A stretch of 64,000 nucleotides of DNA, taken from the NCBI RefSeq assembly GCF_043290135.1, contig NC_134709.1, positions 106,100,145 through 106,164,144 of the forward strand, given 5' to 3'. The DNA comes from Rhipicephalus microplus. Its lineage: Eukaryota; Arthropoda; Arachnida; Ixodida; Ixodidae. Position numbers and translations under genes: made by a program. Of this stretch, positions 30,866 to 41,706 are shown piece by piece. Numbering within the stretch: position 1 is the first letter of the stretch; every line of letters begins with the position of its first letter. The notes under the pieces are model-generated. The model saw only the letters and a program-made list of their open reading frames with translations, was not told the DNA's origin and searched no databases.

Positions 30866-33110
30866 ACTTTTTGCCTCGCCACCATGAGCATATGAGTGAG
30901 TGCAACACATCTGCATTCGCATATATGTGAGTGCAACACATCTGACGAAAATATACGGGCCCCATCACTGAGAAGTTGACGAGGGACGCCATGGCAGGGA
31001 ACAAAGCTGCGTAAAATGAACGAGGCAACGTCTTTGGCTGTTGCGGCCGGTAATACAGCTGCTTCGGCGAAACTTGTCAATTAATCCACGGCGACAATGA
31101 ATGCCAGTGCATTGGAGAGGCCCGTACAAGTCAATGCCGACGCGATCAATTGGGTGGGCTGGGCAGGGATGTGGCTGTTAAGTGCTGTAGAGGAGGTGTG
31201 AGACTTGGCAGGTGAGGCAAGAGTTGATGTATTTGCAGACGAAGCTGTATATGCACGCGCACACGTCTGAATGAGCCGCCGTGGCTACACTGAGGGTCAT
31301 TGCGGAAAGCGGAGCATAAATCGCGATGAAGATGGCGGGGCACGACCAATAACCATGGGTTGTTTTCGTTGACGTAGTGTCGACGGTATGAAACGCCGTC
31401 GCGGATAGCGTGACGCTACACCTGGTGGCGTAGCGCCCGTGGAACAGGTGCGGTCAGGGAGCTTCACAAAACGGTGAGAACTGTAGCGATACATGCAACA
31501 TTTTGTTGCTCCAAGGCCATGTGCTGGATGCTGATGAGGATTGGTGCTTCATAGCCCAAGGGCCACTGATGATCCAAAAGCTAGAACAGAATATGGCTTG
31601 TGAAAGGTGATGGTGTTAGGTGGCTGTATGGGGCGATAAACTTTGCACAATAACGTGCGTGAGAAAAAGTAGTTATTATCGTGAGAACACCATGCGTGAT
31701 TACATGGAGAATGAGTGGCATGAAGCCGTATAAGTAGCACTGTAAGAATAGTCGAATAGCATGGATGGCTCGCCGATCGCCTTGATACAAAGGGCTGGGA
31801 GGCTGGTGCTGTGAAGTAGCTATGACAACCGCAGCTTCTCTTGAGAGGCCGTGCTACAGATTATCCGGACAGACGATATTGAAAGTTTTCAATTGTTTTA
31901 AAAAGTAAATGTTACTCAAGTTTATTGAGACGTTTATTGCCTAAAACATGCTATGTACAAGATGTCAAGTGAAAAAATATTGTGATTGTGATTACATACG
32001 TTGTCGTCTGAAATAAGTAAGAAGCGTGACAGGGCGTCAGCATCAGAGTGTCGGTGGCAAAGATGACATGCCACATGGTGCATATCTGGAGTCTTAGGAC
32101 CCACCGAGCGAGGTGACTTGATGGGTCCTTCAAAATTTACAACCACCACAGAGCGTGGTGGTCTGTTACGACGTCGAAAAATGACCGTAATGATAGGAGC
32201 GAAATTTCTTTAGACCCCATATGATGGCCAGGTACTCTTTCTCGGTTACGATGTAATTGGTCTCAGGTTTTGTAAGTGCGCGACAGGCATATGTAGCCAC
32301 GTATTCGGCATTGGCATTGTCTCGTTGTGCGAGCCCAGCACTAAAGTCAAGACCACTGGCATCAGTGTGAGTGACAGAAAGTGCGAAGGCGGTAAACAGG
32401 TAGTGAAGTGTCGTAAAGTTATCGTCCCAAGCTTCTTATCAAGTAGATAGTTCGTGGTCGCCTTGAAAGAGTGCATTGAGAGTTGACATGTCAAAAGCGA
32501 AATTTCGAACAAAACGTCGAAAATATGAGCACAATTGAATGAAGGTGCGCAGTGGCTTCGGGAACTCGGATATGACGTGAAGTTTTGTGGGATCGGGAGA
32601 ACGCCTTCTTCAGAGATGACGTGCCTTAGCACAGTTTGTTTCCGAGCAGTTGATAGGCACTTTTTTAAAGTTAGGCTGGAGAACGGCGTTTTGGACACAT
32701 TTTAAATCTTGATGCTGCCGTTGTTGGTTTGTCGATAAATCTGGCAAAAAGACGAGAATATCATTTAGATAGCAGAGACTAGTGCGCCATTTCAGGCCAC
32801 GTATGATGCCGTCCATCATGCGTTCAAAGGTAGTGGGCGCGTTACAAAGACCGAATGGTATTACAGTGAATTCGTACAATTCATCTGGTGTTACAAACGC
32901 GGTTTTCGAGCAGTCAGTCTCAGCCATAGGCAATTGCCAGTAGTCAAAGCGGTGATCCGAGGTAGGAAGAAACCGTGCTCCTAGAAACAGAGAAGTACGT
33001 CGTCAATTCTTGGCAAGAGGTACGCATCATTTTGGGTAATCATGTTAAGCGGGCTACGTTTGAGGTAAAATCATAATGTACCATCTTTCTTTCAAACAAG
33101 GACTACAGTT
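30866..33110 (-). pseudogene. Gypsy-3 Pol remnant (RT, RNase H, truncated integrase)
   Basis: RT: DYWQLPMAETD, VIPFGLCNAP and YLNDILVF. The last stands where YLDD is expected, so the first catalytic Asp of the motif is Asn (32760-32771). A DADALSR segment near 32010-32040 marks the RNase H end. Integrase: AAVLPAATAKDVASFILRSF and GVPRQLLSDG (about 30950-31060) give the second catalytic Asp. The Glu region is missing because the element is truncated. Frames change often between these landmarks. Confidence 0.75.
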
Positions 33111-33639
33111 GATGCACAGGGACAGTTGTAAGGTTAAATTGAACCGCGTTTGAGCATGTAATTCACCTGGCAATCAATACGGCGCCTTTCACTTGCCGAT
33201 ACTCTGTAGGGACGCTGTCGAATGTGTGCATGGCTTTCGGTGCCATAGTATGCGAAAGAGTCGTTGTGTGACCGAGTGCCCTTGCTTGGCAATCAAAATA
33301 GGAAGTGAAACTGCCGAGCAAGTGAAGGATTTTCGCTCAATGTGTCGTCGTAAAATCGCAGTCTATATTTAGTGTGAAAGATCGCGATAGTGGCCGAAAA
33401 GTTGATGTCTTGAGGATGGCCATATCAATGGAGTCGCCCATGGTGTCGAATATTGAAGAAGACGCCAGCGGCTCGGCTTTTCCGGGGTTTCGCGGTAGCG
33501 CAAAGTTGTTGGCTCGGGCGATAAATCTGTGAAGTACATCGCAGAGGCGCGCAAATGAAACTCTGAGAATAGCAATTGGCAATGACAGTGATCGGTGGTG
33601 AACTAGAAGGACAGATTGTGCGAAAATCACTCAGCCGTT

Positions 33640-34060
33640 GTTTTCAGAGACACTAGAGATCGATACAAGAACAGTAGACTGACCGGACTGAACAGTGTTG
33701 CCAGAAACTGTGATTTGGGACATGCGTCCTAGTCGTTGAGGGCATCTGTCGTAAACGGAAACAACTCGAGTTCATCGAAGGCTGAATCGATGATTGCACG
33801 ATGTGTAGAGGGGAAATCCCGCAAAATATGACGCCATGAGAACAACATGGCAACACAATGAATTCGATGACATAAAGAACATCCTAGGTGACGACGTGGG
33901 CTGTGCGGGCACCAGATGCCTAGACGTGCTGCGCATTGGCTCTACAAAGGGATAGTCCAGAAACAGGCATCGGGATGTTTCCGCTGAGGCTGCAAAAGCG
34001 GGCATCAATCGCTAAAAGGACAGCGCCGGTGTCGGCAAGGGCTAGCGTCCATGTTCCTTA
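33640..34060 (-). pseudogene. Gypsy-3 protease remnant
   Basis: The minus strand near 34030-34050 reads ALADTGAVLLAI, containing the DTGA active-site motif. A VLPCCSHGVIF stretch (about 33830-33860) corresponds to the SSCSHDVILG segment of related proteases. Frames shift between the two halves. Confidence 0.65.
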
Positions 34061-34179
34061 TATAGCGACTTTAATAGCGTTTTTGAGAGACCCTTGACGC
34101 CTGATGAATGTCACCAGAATCGCAGTTCTCGCCTCCTGAGCTGCGTTAGTTAGTTTTCCTGGCACACAGTGCTCCACCG

Positions 34180-35489
34180 TCAATGCATGTGGGAAGAGAG
34201 CGGCTGTGAGGAGAAGGCGAATGGTGAGAGGAAGATGGGGTCTCAGAGAAAGGATCAGTTCCTAGTCCTCCGATTAACTGCAGCGGGGTTGACGTGGCGC
34301 ATACGTAACCCATGGAAGACGGACAGAGTTGGCGTGGTCGGTACACGAAAGCGAAAGTAAGGGGCCACATGTCAAACAAGGCCAGAATGAAAACAAATAG
34401 GATAGTTGTCTTCCGTGTGCCAAGGGTTAATTGCCAGCTCTTGCATTCTCTGCGAGTGCTCGGGGAGCGGCGATAGTGGCGGGCGAACAGGTGTATGTCC
34501 TAGGCTGTAACCTAGCTGCACAGGCCTCAAAGCGACTGCTGCGTACGTCAGGGGAGCAGCAGTCGGAGCCTGATAAAAAAAGGCAACACTTTTTGAGCTA
34601 CCCGGTCACCGATGATGTTTAGGAGAGCGCAGGCTAACGGAGAACTCGACTGGTTGTGAACAAGTGGCACAACCTAAAGCTTTTGAGCTGCTTGAAGGAC
34701 AAAATCCTTTATCTTTACCAACAAAGATGAGTTGCCAGGAGCAACAGCCAATCCCAAAATTGAAGTTCCCTGTGGATGAGTGTGGCGCGTGGCAGCGCGT
34801 TCATTGTGCAGCTCATCAGAACTTTGACAAAGGCTGACAAGTTCAGACGCTATGGACGCGTTCTTTGCCGCCAGCATATGAAAGGTGTCGTTTTCCATCA
34901 CTCTCCAAATATGCCTCATCTTATCGGCATCGGCAATTGTGACATCGACGCAGTTACGTAGGTCAACGTCTTCAATTTAGCTATGGAATGTTACACCAAT
35001 CTGCTGCGCACGGCCACGCAACCGTTGCTCGGCTCGATGCTTGCGAAAAGCGGGGCGCCCGAATATCTCCTTGTCTAGCGCTTGTCTGTGTCCTCTCTGA
35101 GTGTGTGTATATTTTTGCGCTTGTCTCATCACGAATATCTCCGTCTCGTGAGTTTTGAAAACAGCCCATGTCGGATAGTCACGTAGGTGGCTTTGATGCC
35201 ACACGCTCGTGACGCCACTCAAATAAAATGACACGTACTTGAGCTTCGAGGCGTCGTCTCAGTGGTTGATTACGCTTACTCGTTCATTTTCAGCAAGCCT
35301 TTCTTCAGAATCCTCTTCTGTACCGCTGACGATTGGTGGGTCGTGTTGACGCGTAGGGCCAGGGCAGAGCAATGTAGGCACCAGGAGAGCAGGTTGTTGC
35401 TGTGGTTGATTTGGTACTTCATCCGGCATTGCAGAGGCCAGCTTGAGTTTGCAAAGTTCCAGGTTGTCGCTACCCAGCAGCTCTACCAC
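34180..35489 (-). pseudogene. Gypsy-3 gag remnant
   Basis: Capsid landmarks read in order on the minus strand: VSGTEEDSEERLAENERVS (about 35270-35330), SFYLSGVTSVW and YPTWAVFK (about 35150-35230), FGRPAFRKHRAEQRLR (about 35010-35060) and ENDTFHMLAAKN (about 34860-34900). A degraded zinc knuckle (CFHSGLV.HVAPYF, about 34360-34400) follows, then a Ser/Pro-rich end. A 61-bp insertion flanked by an 11-bp repeat interrupts the capsid at 35071-35131. At least three frame changes are needed to read through. Confidence 0.75.
35071..35131. repeat. 61-bp insertion with 11-bp flanking repeat in gypsy-3 gag
   Basis: CGAATATCTCC stands at 35060-35070 and again at 35132-35142. The protein reads EIF twice, before and after the added residues, and the net addition is 72 bp, so the frame is kept. 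The insert contains GCGCTTGTCT twice. Its source was not identified. Confidence 0.75.
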
Positions 35490-35490
35490 T

Positions 35491-35628
35491 TGTTACAACG
35501 GTTTATTAAATTACACAGCGACCGGGAAGACAGCAGCAACAGCAGGCAAGGTGTAGAAAGGGAGTGAACAGTCGAGTGAGCCAGGTCGGGCTAATGCGCT
35601 TCTGAACGTGTCCATCTTCTTCCTCACA
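35491..35628 (-). repeat. Gypsy-3 5' LTR (138 bp)
   Basis: Read on the minus strand it starts TGTGAGGAAGAAGATGGAC and ends AATAAACCGTTGTAACA, with AATAAA about 20 bp before the end. No partner LTR exists in the window, so the start is inferred from the TG end only. Confidence 0.6.
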
Positions 35629-35844
35629 ACTATAATTATAGTCGTTGAAATTGTCGTTGGTTGGCTACCAACTTCACTTACGTTCAGAGTAAGGCACGGT
35701 CTACCTATTAGCAAAAATCTGAGGTGTTGATCATACTCGCGCGCTATTCAGTGGAGATGCTTCATTTCAGCACACCTACCCTTTGACTATTCTGAGCGTT
35801 GCGTAACAGACAGGCGTATATACGCCACACTAAAAATTCTTGAA
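35629..35844. other. Unassigned sequence between gypsy-3 LTR and a Ruka copy
   Basis: Contains a short palindrome CTATAATTATAG at the LTR edge (35630-35641). Nothing else recognised. Confidence 0.35.
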
Positions 35845-35859
35845 GAGCGGCGAATAGCT

Positions 35860-36095
35860 AATTGATATGTGGGGTTCAGCGTCCCAAAACCGCCATAAGA
35901 TTATGAGAGACGCCGTAGTGGAGGGCTCCGGAAACTTCTACCACCTGGGGCTCGTTAACATGTACCCAATTCTGAGCACGCAAGCCTACAGCATTTTCGC
36001 CTACATCGAAAACAAAGCCGCCACAGCTGGAATTTTATCCCGTGACCTGTGGGTCAACAACTGAGTACCTTAGCCACTAGACCACCGTGACGGGG
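35860..36095 (-). mobile_element. Ruka SINE copy, inverted
   Basis: The tail TTGATATGTGGGGTTCAGCG is at the left; the body (GGAGGGCTCCGGAAACTTC) and the head (TTAGCCACTAGACCACC) follow. Candidate target duplication: GAGCGGCGAATAGCT (35845-35859) versus GAGCAGCGAGGAGCT (36096-36110), 12 of 15 positions equal, suggesting an old insertion. Confidence 0.85.
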
Positions 36096-36110
36096 GAGCA
36101 GCGAGGAGCT

Positions 36111-36919
36111 GGTGCTCTAAATTTAACGTATAAAAACAGTGTATTTGTTCATTTTTACGCAATCGGGTGTAGGTAATGTGTACATAATTGAGCCAATTTC
36201 GACCACTCATGAAGACCTAACAACATGTATGGAAGAAAACGATACGGGCCGTCTAAAGTTGTAATCAGCCGTACCTATTATAAATATTTTGAGCATACAC
36301 TGTTCGCACGGTCGTACTTACCGGGAAGTAGAGTGGAAAAGAAGTATACAGAAAGTTACCCTTTTTACCACGTGCCAAAGCTGTCCCAAAGTGAAGGAGA
36401 AAGAACGACTCATAATAAACTGATTGACAGCCATTTATAATCGTTTTTATGCAACCCCCTGAGGGTGGTTTCCATGAACAACGTCAAACCTGTACGGCGT
36501 ACACCCAAGATGTACAGTCAAAGCTGGAAGGAAGGGTATTTCTAGAGCTCGTTAAAAATTTCTTTGGCGAGACTACAACAACAGTTGCAAGTTAATACAT
36601 GCTATAAATTCTCATTCTGTGGAAACGCGAGGTACTCATTACACTTCTGTAAAATGTTTTGTTCAACTTGTTGCTGTGGCTAAAGAAGAAGCATTGCTAA
36701 GCGTTTAAAATATGCTGAAAGACTAAAACTACCTCCCTCTTATGTGATTCGCAAAGTGTTACGCAAGTTTTAATATTTCGCTCTTCAACCGGGCGACATC
36801 ACATCTGTTAACCCGATTTCATTGTCGACATGGTGCCTCTGCGATGTGGTTTCGTGTGGCTTTTTCAAGCAGCAGTGAAGCAGTTAACTGTTTGCAATAA
36901 TTTTCCAGTCGTTTTTTCT
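36111..36919. other. Unassigned sequence
   Basis: AT-rich; no gene or element recognised. Confidence 0.35.
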
Positions 36920-37070
36920 GTAAGCCACTTTTTCTAGCCAAAAACTCACGTTCTCAGACTGCTTTTCTCGCTCATTGTGCAGCCATGGAACGTGAGCATG
37001 CGAGTACAACACAATGAGCGAGAAAAGCAGGCTGAGAACGTGAGTTTTTGGTTAGAGAACAAGTCTTACA
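36920..37070. repeat. Long hairpin (45-bp near-perfect core arms, 30-bp loop)
   Basis: The left arm 36935-36979 (CCAAAAACTCACGTTCTCAG and GCTTTTCTCGCTCATTGTG) pairs with 37010-37055 (CACAATGAGCGAGAAAAGC and CTGAGAACGTGAGTTTTTGG) with one or two mismatches. Weaker pairing extends to 36920 and 37070 (GTAAGCC.../...TCTTAC). The loop contains CCATGG and GAGCATGCGAG. It could be a MITE core or a cruciform. No flanking duplication was recognised. Confidence 0.85.
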
Positions 37071-39870
37071 AAAAAGCCGCCTTGCTGATTATTGAAAACT
37101 GTCCATTTGTTAGTATATTGCACTTGCACACAGTGGTATTGGATTAAAATTCAGCTCGATCATGAGTATACCTTTCATCATTCAGCCCGATAGTTCTTAC
37201 GGACAACAGCAGAGGTGACAGCAGCTGGCAACTTCACGACGTAATGCTTTTTTGGTTGTGACCTAAATTTAAATTCATTTCCGTAAGAATGAAGGAAGGC
37301 CTGAATAAAAAAAAATGCCCCCACCTCCCCGGGTGCAATTGTGAGGAAATGCGAAGGCGAACCTAGCGCCGAGAGTACACGACGTAGTAATGTGAATGGC
37401 ATAAACTAATGACTAGACTAACATTACTACGCTAACAATATTTACACATTCATCAGCCAGCGAACGCTCAAGAGCGAGGTGCGTGCTTCACTACGCGTGT
37501 ATATATATATTTACGAGCGAGCGTACGGGAAAGTGGGGCGTAGGGAGGAGATAGAGCGAGCGGTGAAGCAGTGAACCTGTCAATGTACCTGACAGCCATG
37601 ATGGGAACATCTTATCAACAGAAACGCTACACAAACGCTGGAAGCCCAAACGCTACAAACGCGTTTCAAGCGCTCTGTGTTGAGGCGGTGGCAAGTCAAG
37701 GAGGTGCGGGCTCCATTTGTTTGGGGCGAAAATAAGCGCGCGCGCCCACAGCTGTTAATGACAGTGGTCGATGCCGAAGCGTGACATCGTGGAGGCTCCG
37801 GTTGATGTAGAGTTACTGTATATAGTGGTGGTGGTAGTGGTTACAAGATGAGAAAAGGCACCTAATTTCTGCAACCCGGTATGGAGCATGGCGCAGTGCC
37901 TGTACTGTATATGCTAAAGGTAGCATATAGAGTGAATATAGGATGCTAGAACCGCGCACGCCCTCAGCTGTTATGGGAGAGGGCACTGAACAGCTGCCGA
38001 CGGATGCCTGACATTACCCGACTAACCCCTAGTTCACACTGAATATTCCCTTTCTATAGCGAGCAGAATTCTCCTGCCGTCAAAACGCAGCGTTGTTCGC
38101 ACTGGACGCACCCCGCGCCGCCGAATATGCCATTTTTCACGGGGCCAACGCGGGATTGCTGCGTTGTTACCCACTTGTTGTCGCATCTCGCAAATGCCGC
38201 TAGGCTAGCCGGTGGTCGAGTCTTCGATGATTCTCGTAGGCAGGCAGCAAGAAGAAGCAGTACTGCTTACTTTACTGGCAAGTTGCTGTCTTGTATTGCA
38301 TGAAGGGCAGAAAAACCCGCCGACACCAGCGGTGTTGGTGGGTTCGTCTCGCTCTGGAAGCCAGCGACAATCTCGGTCACGCCAACGATAAGCTCGGTCA
38401 CCTTTTCTACAAAATAGAGACGTCGAGTAGGCACACAGTGAGTTAAACCCTTGTTGGTTACAACGTTCAGTTATGTGCACTGTGACTTGAAAAGTGAGTA
38501 GGGCTTGGCCGCGATTTTTCCAAATTTCTTGACTAGCACTGCTATTGGTCCGCGCCGACCAATTCGGTGGCAGGCGCCGCAATAATCGGTGCGAGAGCGA
38601 TCGGTGCGGAGAGGTCCTTTTCAGTGGATCTCGAGGCCACCGAATCGGACTCGGCGAACTTTTGGTGGCCGGAATGGTCAGTCCAAACGCGCCTTTAGTA
38701 ATGGTGTCATCCAAAAGCGGATTTCCAGTGACGCACAAAATCTGCGCCGGAGCAATCCACTCTGGCGAAGGGCAACAGAAGGGAACCTACTAATGAAGCA
38801 CACGCACTCGCTCTAATAGGTTGATAGCAAAACGGCGGGTTATCTGCTACAGTATTTTCAGTTTGATGCCTATCTTTTCTCTGCTTCAACGTACCTGCTG
38901 CACAGTGTAAACGTGGTGGAAACACGTGCAATTTTGTGACGCTTTTGCTACTGCTTGTTCAATGATTGTGTTCTTAATTTTTTTCCTGAATAGATGATAT
39001 TTCGCGCACATCAGGGAACGAACCGAGACGAAGACATGGGCAAAAACTAGGAAGTTGAGCGATGGGTTTTGAGCATAGCGCATGGTTATGCTTTGAAACA
39101 CGCTGTAATACTTTGCGGAATCACCTCGATTTAGTAAGTGCATATATACTTACCGAGACCACTTGGAATGTAAATCTCCACAGCTAAGTGTCTCAAATTG
39201 ATTGAAACAGGTGAGGCGTAAAAATCCCACTGAAAAATACGGCCACTGAACTATTGGTATCATGCGACGTGAAACGATCGAAGTCGCTTTTGAAGCAACG
39301 AGTAGCATGGTATGGCGTTTTTGCTATATTAGACTTGCAAGCGTGCAATGCCGATAGGTAATGTTATACTTCGACTCATAGCTTAAAGACTATGTTGGGC
39401 ATCTGTGCGCTGAGTGCAGATACTTTTGAATGCACTGAAAAACATTGTTCGAGCATGTCAGGAACAACAACTCATTTAGGAGATATTTAAGGCCTAATAA
39501 ACAAGCCAGAGAACTACCAGTACGTTTTATTTCTAGCGTTCCAAACTCATTACTTCGGCCATTCGCTATGTCGAGCCCGGAACGGTATGTGTCCACCATA
39601 AACTAAATTAATCATTTCCCGGGTATGTGGACAGCATGAAAAGAAGTGAATGGATATTTCGTGATCCCATGATGTGCAGAAATCCTTGTATACGAGAAAA
39701 CATGCGCAATATAACCTTCGCTGCAAAAGAACACGCATGCTTACGGAGGCGCAAGCCACTTCAATAAAAAATTTACCGCTCGCACAAATATAACCATCTC
39801 GTAGTGTTTGCATTTATATTCAATCATGCTGTATATCACTCCAAACTATTGCACAAGGTATAACATGCTA
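37071..39870. other. Unassigned sequence
   Basis: Contains a short TA run (37498-37510), a GGTGGTGGTAGTGG run (37825-37838) and a GC-rich segment at 38090-38760 with a 177-codon minus-strand frame that shows no domain I recognise. No gene is supported. Confidence 0.35.
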
Positions 39871-40662
39871 AAAATGGCAGCATATCCGTGGGGTGAAAGA
39901 TGGAAAGTGGGGCGAAGCATCCGTCCGTCCAGTCCTTCTTGCTTCCGTCTGTCCATGCGTCTGTGTGTGTCACCGTCCATGCGTCTGTCCACCCATCCGT
40001 GCGCGCGTCTATTCGTGCGTCCGCACGTCCATCCGTGCATCCGTCCCTGTGTTCATCCATGCATCCGCCCCTGTGTCCGTTCATGCGTCTATCCGTCCAT
40101 GCAGCCATCTGTGCATCTGTACATGCATCTGTCTGTGTTCCGCTTGTCCATCTAATCAACACTCCAAGTACCACCATCTCGCATCTTTTTATCATATATT
40201 CCGAACTTGGAAGCACCGCCATCCAGCGGAAATTCTGAAGACTAAACGAGAAGGAGCACATGCACGCTTTCATACGGCTTGCCCTTCGTGTCTACTTCCC
40301 ACCTTTAACCACCTCGAGTTTATGGTATATACTAGTTCATTGTATTCATGGCACTGCGGCCCAATGCTCGCTAAGCCTTTCTAAAACCTAGGAGGCTACG
40401 CCTAGCTAGTATTACCTAGCAGCTCTTTATTGTCAGATAGTGCTCAATGTACATGCCAATGGCTGCTGATTGGGAACGAGAGACAGGAGAATTCGGTTTT
40501 TAGGTAACGCGCACGCTGCGAAATTTTTATTGTTCAATATCGCACAGGAGAAATCTCTCACCGGCAACACAATGCAGGTCAAAGCGTAAGACTGGTTACT
40601 TACTACGACTACAACGAGGGACGAACGGGTGCCGCTTTAAGGAGCATCGCCCCTAAAACGCC
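39871..40662 (-). repeat. Dispersed repeat family A, copy 2, with internal minisatellite
   Basis: Reverse complement of 11822-12613. Both copies share the GATATGCTGCCATTTTT end, the GTGGGGCGAAGCATCCGTCC-like junction, the CGTCC/CATCC array (here 39920-40150), the conserved unique part (CACCTCGAG..TATATACTAGTTCA, GCTCAATGTACATGCCAATGG) and the end near GGGGCGATGCTCCTTAAAGCGGCACC. The arrays differ in length and unit order. Confidence 0.8.
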
Positions 40663-40860
40663 ATCACTGGCAAGAATGCCCGAACATAATCATGGCGCCT
40701 TGAACCGGAAATTTGTGCAGACGGGTGCCTTAGCCCACAATGTATTGCGTGAGCCACGATTTTGCTATCCACCTATTGGCAGTGTCACAATGTAACACGA
40801 TGCGTGCGTCTCTCTTCTTGCTTGTGTGGGCACACTGGGCACAGCGACGCTACACTCTGT
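40663..40860. other. Unassigned flank
   Basis: About 200 bp between repeat A copy 2 and the 3' LTR of the Gmr1-like element; nothing recognised. Confidence 0.35.
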
Positions 40861-41147
40861 TGTGGATCCCGGTGTCTGCCCGGTCTTTTATGGTAGCGTG
40901 GTGCAGCTTCAGGCTAAGGAAACGAGCGCTTACAAGATGGGGATACGAAAAACCAAACAGGTTTATGGCAATATATACAGTTATTTACAGCATGAGGTTA
41001 GAATTTTCACAAACCCCGCGCGTGGTTGTTGAACCGTTACGCAGTTCAGAGCGACGTCCAGCACTCTGCGGCGTCGTTTTAAGCCCTGTCGGGCTCCTCC
41101 TCTTTGAGTAGAACACCAATCACACACACACAACAGGCGAGGGGTAC
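40861..41147 (-). repeat. Gmr1-like element 3' LTR (partial)
   Basis: It matches 44835 to about 45116 closely, from TGTGGATCCCGGTGTCTGCC to CAACAGGCGAGG. It then switches to RT sequence, so the beginning of this LTR is missing. Confidence 0.85.
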
Positions 41148-41440
41148 AAGCTAACCTGTTCCATTCTCTCTTCAATGTTCGGGATCGGATACACCTGATC
41201 CTTTGTGAGAGCATATAACTTTCGATAGTCGACTGCAGGTCGCGGGTATTTTCCTAGAGCTTCTACAAAGATCATTGGCGTAGCGTATTTGCTTTCCGAG
41301 GGTTTAATTACTTCTTATTCCAGTATGCACTTTACTTTTTTATCGAGGATATCTTTCTGTCGTGGAGGTAAACGATAACAATTCGACTTCACGGGTTCCT
41401 CGGATGTCAACTCACTGTCGGCTCAGTCAAATCAGTCCGA
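41148..41440 (-). pseudogene. Gmr1-like RT, N-terminal fragment
   Basis: The minus strand reads LPPRQKDILDKK, EVIKPSESKYATP, RPAVDYRKLYALTKDQVYPIPNI and EERME. These are the fingers-domain landmarks (RQ..IL, GVIxxSxSxYxSP, R.CIDYRRLN, YPIPxI) of a Ty3/gypsy RT. The palm with the YxDD motif is absent because of the deletion to the LTR. A TAA lies inside. It lies downstream of integrase in element orientation. Confidence 0.8.
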
Positions 41441-41706
41441 CCTGGCCTTTCAACAAAGCAGTCGTCACTCTCCTATCAGCTCGCGAAGATCACAGATCTG
41501 GGATTCCTTTATTCCCCTCTTTGCTAAGCTTTACTAAGGAGTTCTTTAGAGCTGCCTTTCTCACCACTTAGACAAACAAAGTTGTCCTCCATCTATTCAG
41601 GAAGATTCAGGGTCATATTCGCCACAGCCTCTTTTTGCACATAAGGCTTCATTAGATTGCAATGATAAATATGCACCTGTTTACGTCTACTTGGAATTTT
41701 CACTGC
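41441..41706 (-). other. Gmr1-like integrase-RT linker
   Basis: Minus-strand sense continues with HIYHCNLMKPYV (about 41640-41680), the usual C-terminal extension after integrase in this lineage, before the RT begins. Confidence 0.6.

Larger units (their letters stand above)
30866..35628 (-). mobile_element. Gypsy-3: minus-strand Ty3/gypsy element, 3' truncated
   Basis: From right to left: a 138-bp 5' LTR (35628-35491), gag (35489-34180), protease (34060-33640), RT and RNase H (33110-31930) and an integrase that stops near 30870. A candidate primer site TGGTAGAGCTGCTGGG follows the LTR after two bases. No 3' LTR was found, and the element ends at a minisatellite beside the inverted-repeat arm. 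Multiple frameshifts and stops are present, so it is an old copy. Confidence 0.8.

Noticed and set aside
38205..38738. 177-codon minus-strand frame
   Set aside because: GC-rich region where long frames arise by chance; no domain, no clear start context, no second copy. An adjacent frame faintly resembles a transposase N-terminus, but too weakly to report.
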